Shown piece after piece: positions 35,901-46,075 of a stretch of 64,000 nt of DNA. The notes under the pieces were generated by a model that did no database searches, was not told where the DNA came from, and was given only the letters and a program-made list of their open reading frames with translations. The DNA lies in NCBI RefSeq assembly GCF_018294505.1, contig NC_057807.1:141598461-141662460 (forward strand). Direction: 5' to 3'. This DNA is from Triticum aestivum (Eukaryota > Streptophyta > Magnoliopsida > Poales > Poaceae). The position numbers were made by a program, and so were the translations under genes. Each line of letters begins with the position of its first letter. Within the stretch, counting starts at the first letter, position 1.

Positions 35901-36156
35901 CTAATTTTTGGGAAAGTCATATTATTCCCTCTCATATTTTTGATATTGGAAAATTATTTGAAGATGAAATAAATAAAATCAAATGATCCTCTTTTCATAA
36001 TTCGAGGAAACTCAAATATGAAAATTTCGAAATCTCCAACTCTTTCCGAGGGTCCTTGAGTTGCGTGAAATTTCTAGGATCGGCAAATGCAAGAAAATAT
36101 GTAATGCGTGATGATTTAATGTATAACATTCCAAATTGAAAATTTGGGATGTTAGA
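32981..36156 (-). repeat. 5' LTR of element C
   Basis: Collinear with the 3' LTR. The outer terminus reads TCTAACATCCC instead of TGTAACATCCC (one substitution in the terminal dinucleotide). The target duplication GAACA follows directly. It carries a 448-N gap (34968-35415) where the other LTR has only about 60 bp plus 10 N, and a roughly 45-bp A-rich insertion near 34837-34881 that is absent from the other LTR. The TATA box is at 35505-35512. Confidence 0.93.
35505..35512 (-). promoter_or_regulatory. TATA box in 5' LTR of element C
   Basis: TATAAATA on the minus strand at the edge of the GC-rich block. This is the expected promoter of the full-length transcript. Confidence 0.65.
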
Positions 36157-37650
36157 GAACAATTACCTTAGAATCAACAATGTAAGATCTGAATTTATCA
36201 CAAGCAAACACCACTGCTAAGAATTCTTTTTCAGTAGTAGCATAGTTTCGTTCAGCACTGTCTAGAGTTTTGCTAGCATAATGAATAACATTCAGTTTCT
36301 TATATCCTCTTTATCCTAGAAGAGCACCAACAACATAATCACTAGGATCACACATAATCGCAAAAGGCAAGTTCCAATCAGGTGGTTGAACAACATGTGC
36401 GGTAAATAATGCTTTCTTTAGTATTTCAAAGACTTCCAAACAATCATCATCAAACACAAAGGGAATATCCTTTTGCAAAAGATTCGTAAGAGGTCTAGAA
36501 ATTTTAGAGAAGTCTTTGATAAACCTCCTATAGAAACCAGCATGACCAAGGAAACTAGGAATACCTTTCATATCTTTAGGACATGGCATTTTCTCAATTG
36601 CATCAACCTTGGCTTTATCCACCTCAATGCCTCTTTCAGAAATTTTATGGCCCAAGACAATACCTTTGTTAACCATAAAGTGGCACTTCTCCCAATTCAA
36701 GATGAGATTTGTTTGTTCACATCTCTGCAAGACTCAATCAAGATTGCTTAAACAATCATCAAAAGACTTCCCATAAACAGAAAAGTCATCCACTAAAACC
36801 TCAACAATCTTTTCACAAAAATCAGAGAATATAGCAGTCATACATCTTTGAAAGGTAGCAGGTGCATTACATAAACCAAAAGGCATATGTCAATAAGCAA
36901 AGGTTCTAAAGGGACAAGTAAACATGGTCTTTTCTTGATCAGGTTGTAAAATAGGTATTTGTGAATAACCAGAATATCCATCAAGGAAGCAAAAATGTGT
37001 TTGCTTGGATAATCTTTCTAACATTTGATCAATAAAAGGCAGAGGGTAAAGATCTTTTCTAGTTGCTTTATTTAATTTTTTATAATCAATAACCATTCTA
37101 TAGCCTGTGACAATTCTTTGTGGAATAAGCTCATTCTTATCATTAGGAACAACAGTAATACCTCCTTTCTTAGGGACACAATGAACAGGACTTACCCATC
37201 TACTGTCATCAATAGGATAGATTATAGATGCTTCGAGAAATTCAGTATTTACATTCTTACCACTTTTTTCATCTTCGGATTTAACCAACATTGATGATCA
37301 ACAACGGGCTTAGCATCAGGTTCCATATTAATCTTATGCTGACATAGAGTGGGACTAATGCCCTTAAGATCATCAAGAGTATATCCAATAGCAGCTCTGT
37401 GCTCCCTTAGAACTTTCAATAGTCTTTCTTCTTCATGTTCTGAAAGGTTAGCACTAACAATAATATGATATATCTTTTTCTCATCAAGATAAGCAAGCTT
37501 CAAAGTGGCTGGCAATTGTTTTAATTCAAACACATGATCACCTTTAGGTGGAGGAGGACCTCTCAGAGTTTCAATTGGCAAATTGTGTTTAAGCAGAGAT
37601 TGTTGTTCGAAAAAGATTCTATCTATTTCATTTCTTTCACGCATATGCAA
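36157..37650 (-). pseudogene. Element E reverse transcriptase and start of RNase H
   Basis: Minus strand from 37650. The N-terminal part has HEEERLLKVLREHRAAIGYT and ISPTLCQHKINMEPDAKP; a frameshift follows near 37280. RT motifs are WVSPVHCVPKKGGITVV, YRMVIDYKKLNKAT, THFCFLDGYSGYSQIP and VDDFSVYGKSFDDC (catalytic Asp pair present). Stops interrupt at 36890-36892 (before MPFGLCNAPATFQ) and near 36732. The C-terminal part (GHAGFYRRFIKDFSKISRPL, AIMCDPSDYVVGALLG) runs up to the C insertion. Athila lineage by motif style. Confidence 0.88.
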
Positions 37651-37655
37651 ATCAT

Positions 37656-38156
37656 TTAATGGTCTAGCAAATATTGTTCCAAAGGATCAGTAGGAGGCAC
37701 AACAATAGAAGCAAGACCAATAATCTCATCCTTACTAGGCAAATCTTTCTTATGAGGTTGTCTACTAAACTTGGAAAAATTAAATTTATTAGATTCATCA
37801 CCAAAGCTAACACCGACATTTTGTTTCTCACAATCTATTTTGGCATTAACGGTGTTCAAGAAAGGTCTACCAAAAATAATGGGATAAAAGTCATCTTGTG
37901 GGGAGCTAAGAACAAGAAAATCAGTAGGGTATTTTATTTTCCCACACAAGACTTCAACATCTCTAAGAATCCCAATTGGTGATATTGTATCTCTATTAGC
38001 AAGTCTAATAGTGACATATATGCCTTCTATTTCAGCAGGTGCTATTTCATCTTTAATTTCTTGATATAAGGAGAAAGAAATAGCACTCACACTAGCACCT
38101 AGGTCACATAACCCATGATAACAGTGTTCTCCTATCTTAACTAAGACAACATGCAT
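37656..38156 (-). pseudogene. Element E aspartic protease
   Basis: 166-codon frame. Motifs HGLCDLGASVSAISFSLYQE (active site in the D-L-G-A form used by Athila proteases), TDFLVLSSPQDDFYPIIFGR and PFLNTVNAKIDCEK. The frame itself is open, but its links to gag and RT are broken. It would mature the polyprotein. Confidence 0.85.
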
Positions 38157-39440
38157 GCCAACAACTGGTCTATGTTTATCTTTTCCTTCAGGTTTGGCAA
38201 TTCTAGAAGCTTCATCATAGAAGTAAATAGCATTCCCATCAATATTTTTACTAAGAGATCTTTAACCATAGAAACACTAGGTTCAACTCTGATTTTTTTA
38301 GATGGTTTGGGTGTTCTAATATAATTTTTGTTAACCATAGTTGAAGCTTTAGCACGTTCCTTCACCTAACAGGGAAAGGTGGTTTTTCAATATAAGTACT
38401 GGGAACAACTGGATCAACATTCTAAATGATAGTTGCTTCTTTAGCTTTTACCGGTTCTTTAATTTCTTCTTTAATAGGTGGATGATATTTAAACCACTTC
38501 TCCTTAGGGAGGTAAACATGAGTATCAAAAGATTCACAAAAGGATGCTACTATCTCAGAGTCAAGTCCATATTTAGTGCTAAACTTTTGAAAAGCATCGA
38601 TGTTCATAAAATATTTAACACAATCAAACTTAGGTTCAATACCTGACTCTTAACCTTCGGTGAGATTCACAAAAGGAAGCAATTATCTCAGAGTCAAGTC
38701 CATATTTAGTGCTGAACTTTTGAAAAGCATCGATGTTCATAAAAGATTTAACACAATCAAACTTAGGTTCAATACCTAACTCTTTACCTTCGGTGAGTTC
38801 CCAATCTACAGAGTTGCATTTAATTCTTTCTAAAATATCTCACCGGAATTCAATAGTTTTCTTCATAAAGGAACTAGTACAAGTATCGAGCATGGATTGA
38901 TCATTACGAGAAAGCCAAGCATAAAAATTCTGAATAATAATTTCCCTTTAGAGCTCATGATTGGAACATGAATATAACATTGAATTAAGCCTCCAACAAG
39001 CTAGAGTGATACTTTCTCCTTCATGAGGCCATAAATTATATATATAATTCCGATCACGATGAACTAGATGCATGGGATATTTTTTTTGATGAAATTCCAA
39101 TTTGAAACGGTACCAGTTCCAAGATCCAATATCATCGCATAGCCTATACCATGTCAATGATTTTCCCTTAAAAGATAAAGGGAAAACCTTCTTCTTAGAT
39201 TCATATCCGGGCAAAACTACAAGCTTAAACAATCCACAAATTTCATCCACATATATCAAGTGCATATCAGGATGTTCGGTTCCATCTCCTACATAAGGAT
39301 TAGCTAGCAGTTATTCTAACATACCCGAAGGAATTTCATATCAATATTTTCAGTAGGTGAAGTAGCTTGAGGGGCAACTAATTTGGTTCTGGTCGAGGTG
39401 AAGATACCCCGAACAAACCCCTCAAAAGATTGTTTTCCAT
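38157..39440 (-). pseudogene. Element E gag (heavily broken)
   Basis: The start is taken as ATG 39438-39440 (MENNLLRGLFGVSSPRPEP), 83 bp after the PBS. Many stops and shifts follow. The best block is 38948-39265: HLIYVDEICGLFKLV, FPLSFKGKSLTWYRLCDDIG, PMHLVHRDRNYIYNLWPHEGE, the Retrotrans_gag domain. Downstream blocks FQKFSTKYGLDSEIVASF (38422-38607) and IRTPKPSKKIRVEPSVSMV (near 38300) are separated by a 133-bp tandem duplication and other damage. Confidence 0.85.
38531..38796. repeat. 133-bp tandem duplication in gag of element E
   Basis: Units 38531-38663 and 38664-38796 both run from GATTCACAAAAGGA to CCTTCGGTGA, with a few differences. The length is not a multiple of three, so the duplication itself shifts the gag frame. 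Confidence 0.93.
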
Positions 39441-39522
39441 AGTAGCAAGTGACAATAAATTTCAGCACGTAGTAATAATGTTTCCTTACCAATTTCCACT
39501 TACCAAGTGCGCTTCACTCCAT

Positions 39523-39535
39523 GGCAACGGCGCCA
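39523..39535 (-). other. Primer binding site of element E
   Basis: The minus strand reads TGGCGCCGTTGCC, the PBS type seen in Athila-like grass elements, a few bases after the LTR end. Confidence 0.88.
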
Positions 39536-39546
39536 GAAAATATCCT

Positions 39547-41059
39547 TGATGACCTACAAGTACATGGGGTCAATTATATCCTTTTAGATAAGTAAGAGTG
39601 TGGAACCCAACAAGGATCCGAAGGAAATGACAAGTGGTTTTGAGCAAGGTAATGTCTGCAAGTGCTAAAATTGTAAGTAGCGGAGTAGTTTGATAGCGAG
39701 ATAATTTGTAACGAGCAAGTAACGATAGTAGCAAGAAAAGTGCAGCAAGGTAGCCCAATCCTTTTGAGGCAAAGGACAAGCCAAAATGGTCTCTTATGAT
39801 AAGGAAAGTGTTCTTGAGGGTACACGGGAATTTCATCTAGTCACTTTCATCATGTTGGGTTAATTCGTGTTCGGTACTTTGATAATTTGAGATGTGGGTG
39901 GACCGGTGCTTAGGTGTTGTTCTTACTTGAACAAACCTCCTACTTATGATTGACCCTCTCGCAAGCATCGGCAACTACGAGAAAAGTATTAAGAATAAAT
40001 TCTAACCATAGCATTAAACTTTTGGATCCAGTAGGTCCCTTACAGAATAGTGCATAAACTGGGGTTTAAGCTTCTGTCACTCTCACAACCCACCATCTAA
40101 TAACTACTCCACAATGCATTCCCTTAGGCCCAAACATGGTGAAGTGTCATGTATTTGACGTTCACATGACACCACTAAGAGAATGACAACATACATATCA
40201 TCAAAATATCGAACACATATCAAGTTCACATGATTACTTGCAACATGATTTCTCTCGTGACCTCAAGAACGAAAGTAAATAATCACAAATGATAAACATG
40301 CTCAAGATCAGAGGGGTATTAAATAGCATAATGGATCTGAACATATAATCTTCCTCGAAATAAACCATATAGTAATCAACTACAAGATGTAATCAACACT
40401 ACTAGTCACCCACAAGCACCAATCTATAGTTTTGGTACAAATATTGAACACAAGAGATGAACTAGGGTTTGAGAGCAGTTGGTGTTGTGAAGATGTTGAT
40501 GAATAGCCCTCCCCAAGATGGGAGAGTTGTTGGTGATGATGATGACGATGATTTCCCCCTCCGGGAGGGAAGTTCCCCCGGCGGAATGCTCCACCGGAGG
40601 GCAAAAGTGCTCCTATCAAAGTTCATCCTCGAGGCGGTGACGCTTCACCCCGAAAGTCCTCCTCTAATTTTTTTCTAGGTCAAAATGACTTATATACTAG
40701 AAGATGGGCACCAGAGGTGGGCTGAGGAGGGCAGCACCCACCAGGGCACGCCTGGGCCTCCTGGCGCGCCCAGGTGGGTTGTGCCCACCTGGTGCCCCCT
40801 CTGGTACTTATTTGCTCCAATACTTATTAAATATTCCATAAAAATCCTCAGGAAGTTTTAGCTCATTTGGAGTTGTGCAGAATATGTAGCTTGATGTAGC
40901 TTTTTCAGGTCCAGATTTCCAGCTGCCAGAATTCTCCCCCTTGGTGCATACCTTGCATATTATGAGAGAAAAGGCATTAGAATTACTCCAAAAAGCTTTA
41001 TTATACAATAAAACAACATAAATAACAGTAGGAAAACATGATGCAAAATGGACGTATCA
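39547..41059 (-). repeat. 5' LTR of element E
   Basis: 1513 bp. On the minus strand it runs TGATACGTCCATTTTGC to GTAGGTCATCA. The left boundary is set by the PBS and the TG...CA rule. The right boundary is TGATACGTC, a start shared by Triticeae Athila elements and by element F. TATATAAG (minus) is at 40689-40696. Right flank GTCCC (41060-41064). No coding frame is supported. Confidence 0.86.
40689..40696 (-). promoter_or_regulatory. TATA box in element E LTR
   Basis: The minus strand reads TATATAAG, downstream of a GC-rich block (40720-40800) and oriented toward gag. Confidence 0.5.
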
Positions 41060-41492
41060 GTCCCCAACACACCAAATACAATGGTAATTTGTATAGGTGC
41101 ACTAGTTCGGCCAAGAGATGGTAATACAAGAGTAGTAATGATAGTAGATATTGATTTTTGTAATAGGAACAATAATAAACAATAAGGTAGCAAGTAACAA
41201 AAGTGAGCACAAACGATATCGCAATGCTTGAAAACAAGGCCTAGGGTTCGTACTTTTGCTAGTGCAATCTCTCAACAATGCTAATATAATTGGATCATAT
41301 AACCATCCCTGAACATGCGACGAAGAATCACTCCAAAGTTCTTTTCTAGCGGAGAACATAGGAAGAAATTGTTTGTAGGGTACGAAACCACCTCAAAGTT
41401 ATCCTTTCCGATCGATTTATCTAAGAGTTCATACTAAAATAACACCAAGTTATCCTTTTCGATCGATCTATCCAAGAGTTCGTACTAAAATG
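41060..41492. repeat. Truncated LTR-like fragment between element E and the CACTA element
   Basis: Resembles the LTR body of Triticeae Athila-type elements (AAGGCCTAGGGTTCGTAC, GGATCATATAACCATCCC). It is cut on the left by E and on the right by the CACTA end. Near its right end two 51-bp tandem units start at 41396 and 41447 (AAGTTATCCTTTCCGATCGAT and its variant). No gene seen. Confidence 0.5.
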
Positions 41493-41601
41493 CACTACTA
41501 TAGGATGCTGCTAACGCGACACGACAATTGGAGACCCTTCGAGGAAACTGTGTGTGATGCATTAATTGCAAATGATGGTGTAAGAAGCCCGTCAAAAATG
41601 A

Positions 41602-41935
41602 GATGAATTGTTTGCGACTGCGTAGACATCAAACACGATTCAGACCAGAGATGCGTCTGCGATGTCTGGCATACGGTTAATCCATATGAACTGTTTGTGA
41701 TGATCCAAAACAACAAAATTTGTCAGCCAGATGAGGGTGTGTGTGATATACAACATACAGTTCACTAGGATGAACTGTGTGTGATTAGGCAACACAATAG
41801 GAATGGTCAACCAGATCAAGGTGTGTGCAATGGAGGGCATACAGTTCAGTCGGATGAACTGTTTTAGATGAGCCAAGATAACAGAAATAGTTCAACTGAA
41901 CAAGAAGTGCGTGATACGCGGCAAATAGGTCCATA
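41602..41935. repeat. Subterminal tandem repeats of the CACTA element
   Basis: Four degenerate units of 83-84 bp start near 41602, 41685, 41769 and 41853. Each opens with ATGAACTGTNTGTGAT-like sequence and has a GTGTGTGAT or similar core. This is typical of CACTA transposase-binding subterminal regions. Confidence 0.8.
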
Positions 41936-42150
41936 ATTAGAAATGTGTGTGAAGACAAATAATAACATAGACATTTGGTGCTAATAAGCCGTGTGATCTG
42001 CTCTATCTACAAAATAACGACATATATATATATAACTACGATAAACATCCAATTACATAAGTGACTATACAGATCATTCATACACACCTCAATAAAGAAT
42101 TGCATGCATTCTAAACTCGGAGAAATGATTGTCTAGTCATCTACTTCTTT

Positions 42151-42875
42151 TCATGCTCCTGCCACTGCTCTATGGCTCGGTCCCCGGTCTGGGGCAGGAC
42201 GAAGACACTTCCTCATGTGAATGATCCGCATGTAGATCTTGTAGTTTGTGTATGCGTCCTTGGCCATGTACTTGACATGCTCTTCATCCAGCCTCTAATG
42301 CCAGGCATTGTGCCGGGCGTTCTTGTCCTTCTTGCTCTCATCCTTCATCTTCATGTAGTAGGGGTCCATGATGGCCGAGGCGAGGTCAACCAGGGAGTTC
42401 TATCTATTGTTGGTGCTGCCCCACACCTTGTAGTGGTCATGGATGTTGACAAGATTCTGGTAGGTCAAGCCCGAATCCTTGAGCCCTTTTAGATCATTGG
42501 TGGTGTCCACCGTAGCGAAACTATAGTCGGTCCTGTTGATAAACCTGGAGAAATGCTTGCAAGGACTTGTGGCCAGGTGGTAGTGGTAGACGAGGGAGTC
42601 ATGTCGCATGTACAACTAGGCGACGACAACCTTCTGATCTTGCCCGGCATGACTGCTAGTGAACTCGAGGTCGAAGCCGACTAATTGGTACTTGTCCTGA
42701 GCAAGCAACTGCTCCATAGTTTGGATGGAGCTCTCCACCGAGACCGGCTTGTTTGTGTACACCACCGAGAAGTCCTTCCCCTCACGTGGGTGTCCACTAC
42801 GTGATGCATGGTGAACTGCCCCCTGTTGTCATCGTCAGCCACTGTGAGTGCCATTGGAGCCATGGGGAGCACCAT
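42151..42875 (-). pseudogene. Captured DEDDy 3'-5' exonuclease-like gene fragment
   Basis: The minus strand reads into a domain resembling plant Werner-like (RNase D/DnaQ-fold) exonucleases. Motif I is QLVGFDLEFTSS (D-x-E). A central DTTNDLKGL carries the second Asp region. Motif III is VKYMAKDAYTSYKIY (Y-x3-D). The expected active-site residues are therefore still present. The frame is broken by a shift near 42785 and in-frame stops near 42620, 42412 and 42300. Such enzymes trim DNA or RNA 3' ends; here it is most likely inactive cargo of the CACTA element. There are no introns in the fragment. Family assignment is from motif reading only. Confidence 0.68.
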
Positions 42876-43815
42876 TGGAACCGTTGGATGTCCTCTTTGT
42901 ATGTGTCATCGTGGGTGTTCTTATTGTGTCGTGTGGCGCAAGAGATCAAGGTAAATTGCCGCGGGAAGAAATGGGGGCCGGGCGTCCTGGATTCTCGGTG
43001 CGTCCGCATGGCAGTTTTTGCAGCGGGTAACTGCATGTAGGTGCCACGCCCGGTGCAACCGCATGCATAATGGCAGCATGAATGTACGTGATCGTGCGCC
43101 AGCCCCAAACACTAGCAGCGCACATGGAGGGACGAGGGCAGAGTGCACAGAGGGACGTGAGAGCACAGCACGCGGCGGGACGCGAGCAGAGCACTCCACG
43201 GCCGCCTCAATCGGGAGCAACCACACACATAGAGCAGTTGAACATCAAGGAATGGTCGTCTACAAGCCGGCCGACAGTTGCGATGCTGCGTATAGAGCGG
43301 CGGTGTGCTACTACCCTGTCTTGGTCTATTAGTCCACTTTATATACTGTGCCATATTTTGACCTTACATTTAACTAACAAAATGTTAATGCATGTTATAA
43401 AAATTATATAATTAGAAACTATGTTCATATACGAATACAATGATATAATCTTGGGCGACATGCATTCGTATTTTATTTGTTAAATATCTAGTCAAAATTT
43501 GGCACAAAAATACAAAAATGACTTATAAACCAGGACGAGGCTAGTAGGTAATTAAATCGCAAACATTTTTTTATTAACCATATGTGTATGTGTCCTTTCG
43601 TCCTCCTCTCGGAAGTCTTGTCACACCGCTGTTGTAGACAGCTTCGAGCGCAAGCTTGAGCAGCACGCGGGGGCATTATTTTGGGCAAATTGTGGCTCGA
43701 AGTGGCACAAATGGATCGTCGGTGAGCCTGTTCCCACGCAACCGTGCAGGTTCCCGGGCAAGCTTCCCACCGGACTCGGTGAAATCCCCAAAAATCCCAA
43801 TGCTTACCGACCTGC
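42876..43815. other. Non-coding interval inside the CACTA element
   Basis: GC-rich 42950-43330 with overlapping frames on both strands, none with recognisable content, then A/T-rich 43330-43600. Probably the 5' side of both captured genes. Nothing further supported. Confidence 0.45.
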
Positions 43816-43823
43816 TATATAAA
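43816..43823 (+). promoter_or_regulatory. TATA box upstream of the CACTA-borne ORF
   Basis: TATATAAA in the context CTGC-TATATAAA-CCCTC, about 190 bp before the ATG at 44017. A C/T-rich leader lies between them. Confidence 0.5.
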
Positions 43824-44016
43824 CCCTCACAGCAGGCGAGTCCTACGTCGCATTTTCCCTTACCTCCATGTAGCTTATCTCCTCTGCTTCTCCCACAATC
43901 GCCAAATGGCACCGGTCTGTCGTCATCGCTTGGCCAATCCACCGTCATCAGAGGACAGCTCCAGCTAGGAGGCTACACCATGGCGGCGGCGCAGTCCCCA
44001 GCGTAGTCTAGTGCGC

Positions 44017-44598
44017 ATGGCGTCCCTGCTGGGTGTGCGCGAAACACCCACCACACGCTCTGCCGCCGCTGCCCATCGGCAGCTGTTGCCGGCCACCGTT
44101 GCCACCACCCCACCATCTGCTCCCATGGACGCCACACCACCGTCGAAAGCCAGGGACATCGCCTGCTCCGCCACCATGGCCTGAAGGCGGGAGGTTGCCG
44201 TCGTGGCCACCACCCCACTGTCGGCCACCATGGACATCACCCACTTCGCTACCGCGGCCCGAAGGCGGGAGGTGGCACTCGTGGTCGCCACCCCATTGTC
44301 GACGGCCGTGACCATCAGCCCACCGTTGACCGTTGGGGTCATCACCCGCTCTGCCACCACCGCCAGAAGGCGGGAGGTGGAGGTGGAGGCCCGCACGTGC
44401 GTCAGCGACCTTTCGCGCTGCATCGAGTTCTTGCGGGAGGAGGAGGAGCACCTCGTCGGGCATGCAAAGAGCCTTACCACCGCTGTGGCTGCAGCACCCG
44501 CCACCGTAGAAGCGTGTAATGCAGGGATCTATGAGGAGTCCCGCCGCTTCGAGAAGGGTCTTCTGGAGCGGCAGAGGGCGTTCGAGGTGTGTCGCTGA
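44017..44598 (+). pseudogene. Repeat-containing ORF in the CACTA element, unknown function
   Basis: The ATG at 44017 (MASLLGVRETPTTRSAAAAH) opens a 194-codon frame with a single internal TGA at 44182-44184. The first two thirds consist of degenerate repeats built around ARRREVA-VVATTPLSATMDI; the DNA word GAAGGCGGGAGG recurs near 44183, 44262 and 44366. The last third is a different, helix-prone segment (LSRCIEFLREEEEHLVGHAK, YEESRRFEKGLLERQRAFEV). A TATA box lies upstream and an A/T-rich 3' region with AATGAAAT follows. I do not recognise the family. The arrangement suggests a captured or newly assembled gene rather than transposase. Confidence 0.5.
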
Positions 44599-45157
44599 AG
44601 GTGCAGCAGCGACAGGCACCGTATTGTAGTTGTTCAGCTCATCGGTAGGCTCCTCCTCCTCTGCCTCTTACTGAGCACGCTCGGCAGAAGAGAGGCCGCT
44701 TGAAGTATTACAAAGCTCCTCCCTAGCAGTACTAGTATTTAGGGGCTATTTTGTTCAGTTCATTTGACTGTAGATGTGGTTGAACTGTACAACGTACTTA
44801 GAATTAGCTTGTATATATAGTTGAACTAGCTATTTCAGTACGTGGTTGGCAACAATTGGGGAAATGTTTGGTCAGTCCAGCTATCGAGTTGAACTGTTTG
44901 TATAAAGAACGACTGCTTAATCTATGAATGAAATCTATGCTTAATTACTGAGTTTTAGTTGCGAAAATTAGATAGTTCTAGTGATTTTTAGCTACAAAGT
45001 TTGCCAAATGGCGGTGTTACAAGGTTGACAAAGAGCAATGTTATTAGATCAACAAATGTCAATCTTTCCAGGTTGACAAATGGCTATATACCCAATATGA
45101 CAGATGCAAATCTTACCAAATTGTCTGTACATGGTTGCACACGGGTCATCTGAAAAA
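44599..45157. other. Non-coding 3' region after the CACTA-borne ORF
   Basis: Pyrimidine-rich then A/T-rich, with TATATATAG near 44812 and AATGAAAT near 44928 as a possible polyadenylation signal. GTTGACAAA-type words recur from 45020 to 45090. No coding region. Confidence 0.45.
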
Positions 45158-45460
45158 ACTGTTTGCGTTGAAGGGATGTACAAATCCTGCGTGCCAAATT
45201 TTCTCTTGGCTTAGGGGCGAAGGAACCATAGCTCTCGCTTTGCATATCGTATACAATTTGAACTATTTGCAATGAAGGGATGCAGAAATCCTGCATGGAA
45301 ATTTTTCCCTTGGATTACTGGGGAAGACTGTAGCTCTCGCTTTGCATACGAGTGTTCTATCTAAAACGTTTGCGATGAAGAGCTCCACAAATCCTGCTCG
45401 GCACATTTTCCCTTGGCTTACGGGGGAAGCTGTCGGTTTGCATATGAGTGTTCTATCTTA
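45158..45460. repeat. Three tandem ~100-bp repeats in the CACTA element
   Basis: Degenerate units begin near 45158, 45263 and 45363. Each runs from AACTGTTTGCG-like through ACAAATCCTGC and TTTTCCCTTGGCTTAC to TCGCTTTGCATA. They probably represent a further subterminal repeat array. Confidence 0.78.
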
Positions 45461-45605
45461 AGCGTTGCATTGATTGTTTTAAATTTAAACCCATTGACGT
45501 TTTAAAAAAAATTGTTTGATAAGTCTGTACATTCATAGAGAAGAACCCAAGTTTGCTCAAACCATATGTTTCATTCAGTCACACTTCAACTTTATATTCA
45601 TACGA

Positions 45606-46075
45606 TCAAGATACAATATTAAACCAAAAATAATAATTTCGGCGGTGGGGGAGACGGTGTGCCGTGCCAGCGTTGTCGTTGTTGTCCTCCGGGACGCCGT
45701 CATTGAAGTCTTCAAGGCAGCATAAAATGTTCTTCACTTGGAAATCAAACATCCTATCATCACGCGATCGACAAGCAGGGCACTGGAGGACGACAACTCG
45801 CGGTGCTACGAGGTAGTGGTCGTCGAAGGTGTTCCATGACGTTGAGGGGGGGGGGTGCGCACAGGCACAGGCATGGCGGATGCAGGCAAACACACGGGGA
45901 CCAGCATCACGATGGGTGCAAGGGCGCGCACGGGCACATGCACGGGCGCTGGCGCTAGCATGTACATGAGCTCGCGCGGGTCCGTGGTGACCTAGCTGAT
46001 GCCCGCAGCTTCCAGCTCTGTGATAGTGCTCGGCGACCAGCCCGTCAATGCTACGAGGATGGTCACTGGCGCGGG
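45606..46075 (-). other. Possible captured gene fragment, cut by element F
   Basis: GC-rich minus-strand frame with CPACRSRDDRMFDFQVKNILCCLEDFND near its 3' end, preceded by Pro/Ala/His-rich low complexity. An A/T-rich tail resembling a 3' UTR follows at 45500-45600. The 5' part is lost at 46075. I do not recognise the product, and the coding status is uncertain. Confidence 0.3.

Larger units (their letters stand above)
24807..36156 (-). mobile_element. Element C: complete chromodomain Ty3/gypsy retrotransposon
   Basis: Complete structure on the minus strand: 5' LTR (32981-36156), 4-nt spacer, initiator-Met PBS, leader ORF, one long gag-pol frame (27556-31938), PPT, 3' LTR (24807-27543). The target duplication GAACA is at 24802-24806 and 36157-36161. 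It sits in the RNase H region of E. In a hand comparison of the first ~210 bp of the two LTRs I see about six substitutions and one single-base indel, so insertion is not very recent. It belongs to the same family group as element D. Confidence 0.95.
22745..41059 (-). mobile_element. Element E: Athila-type Ty3/gypsy retrotransposon, interrupted by C and cut by D
   Basis: Minus-strand order: 5' LTR (39547-41059), PBS, gag, PR, RT, then element C (24807-36156), then RNase H, integrase and a downstream ORF that is cut at 22744 by element D. The reading frame on the two sides of C joins across the duplicated GAACA, giving a continuous RNase H region (VDSKVIV then [10 protein letters not shown]). 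The 3' LTR should lie left of the window, beyond D. Domain order and motif style are those of Athila-lineage elements of Triticeae (Sabrina/WHAM-like). All coding parts are broken. Confidence 0.87.
41493..46075 (+). mobile_element. CACTA-type DNA transposon, one end visible, with captured gene cargo
   Basis: The left end begins CACTACTATAGGATGC, a CACTA-type terminus, after the possible 3-bp target ATG (41490-41492). About 85-bp subterminal tandem repeats follow, as is usual for this superfamily. Inside are an exonuclease-like pseudogene (minus), an ORF with a TATA box (plus) and a second tandem array. I find no matching inverted end before 46075, where element F interrupts, so the right end should lie beyond F, right of the window. 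No CACTA transposase is visible. That the whole interval is one element is an inference. Confidence 0.6.

Noticed and set aside
39570..41359. Short frames with hydrophobic runs in the E LTR and adjacent fragment (for example 39570-39836, 40960-41237)
   Set aside because: They are chance frames in LTR sequence without conserved motifs.
42797..43411. Several 80-110 codon frames on both strands between the exonuclease fragment and the TATA box
   Set aside because: They overlap one another in a GC-rich interval, none shows a motif, and none has a promoter or consistent start.
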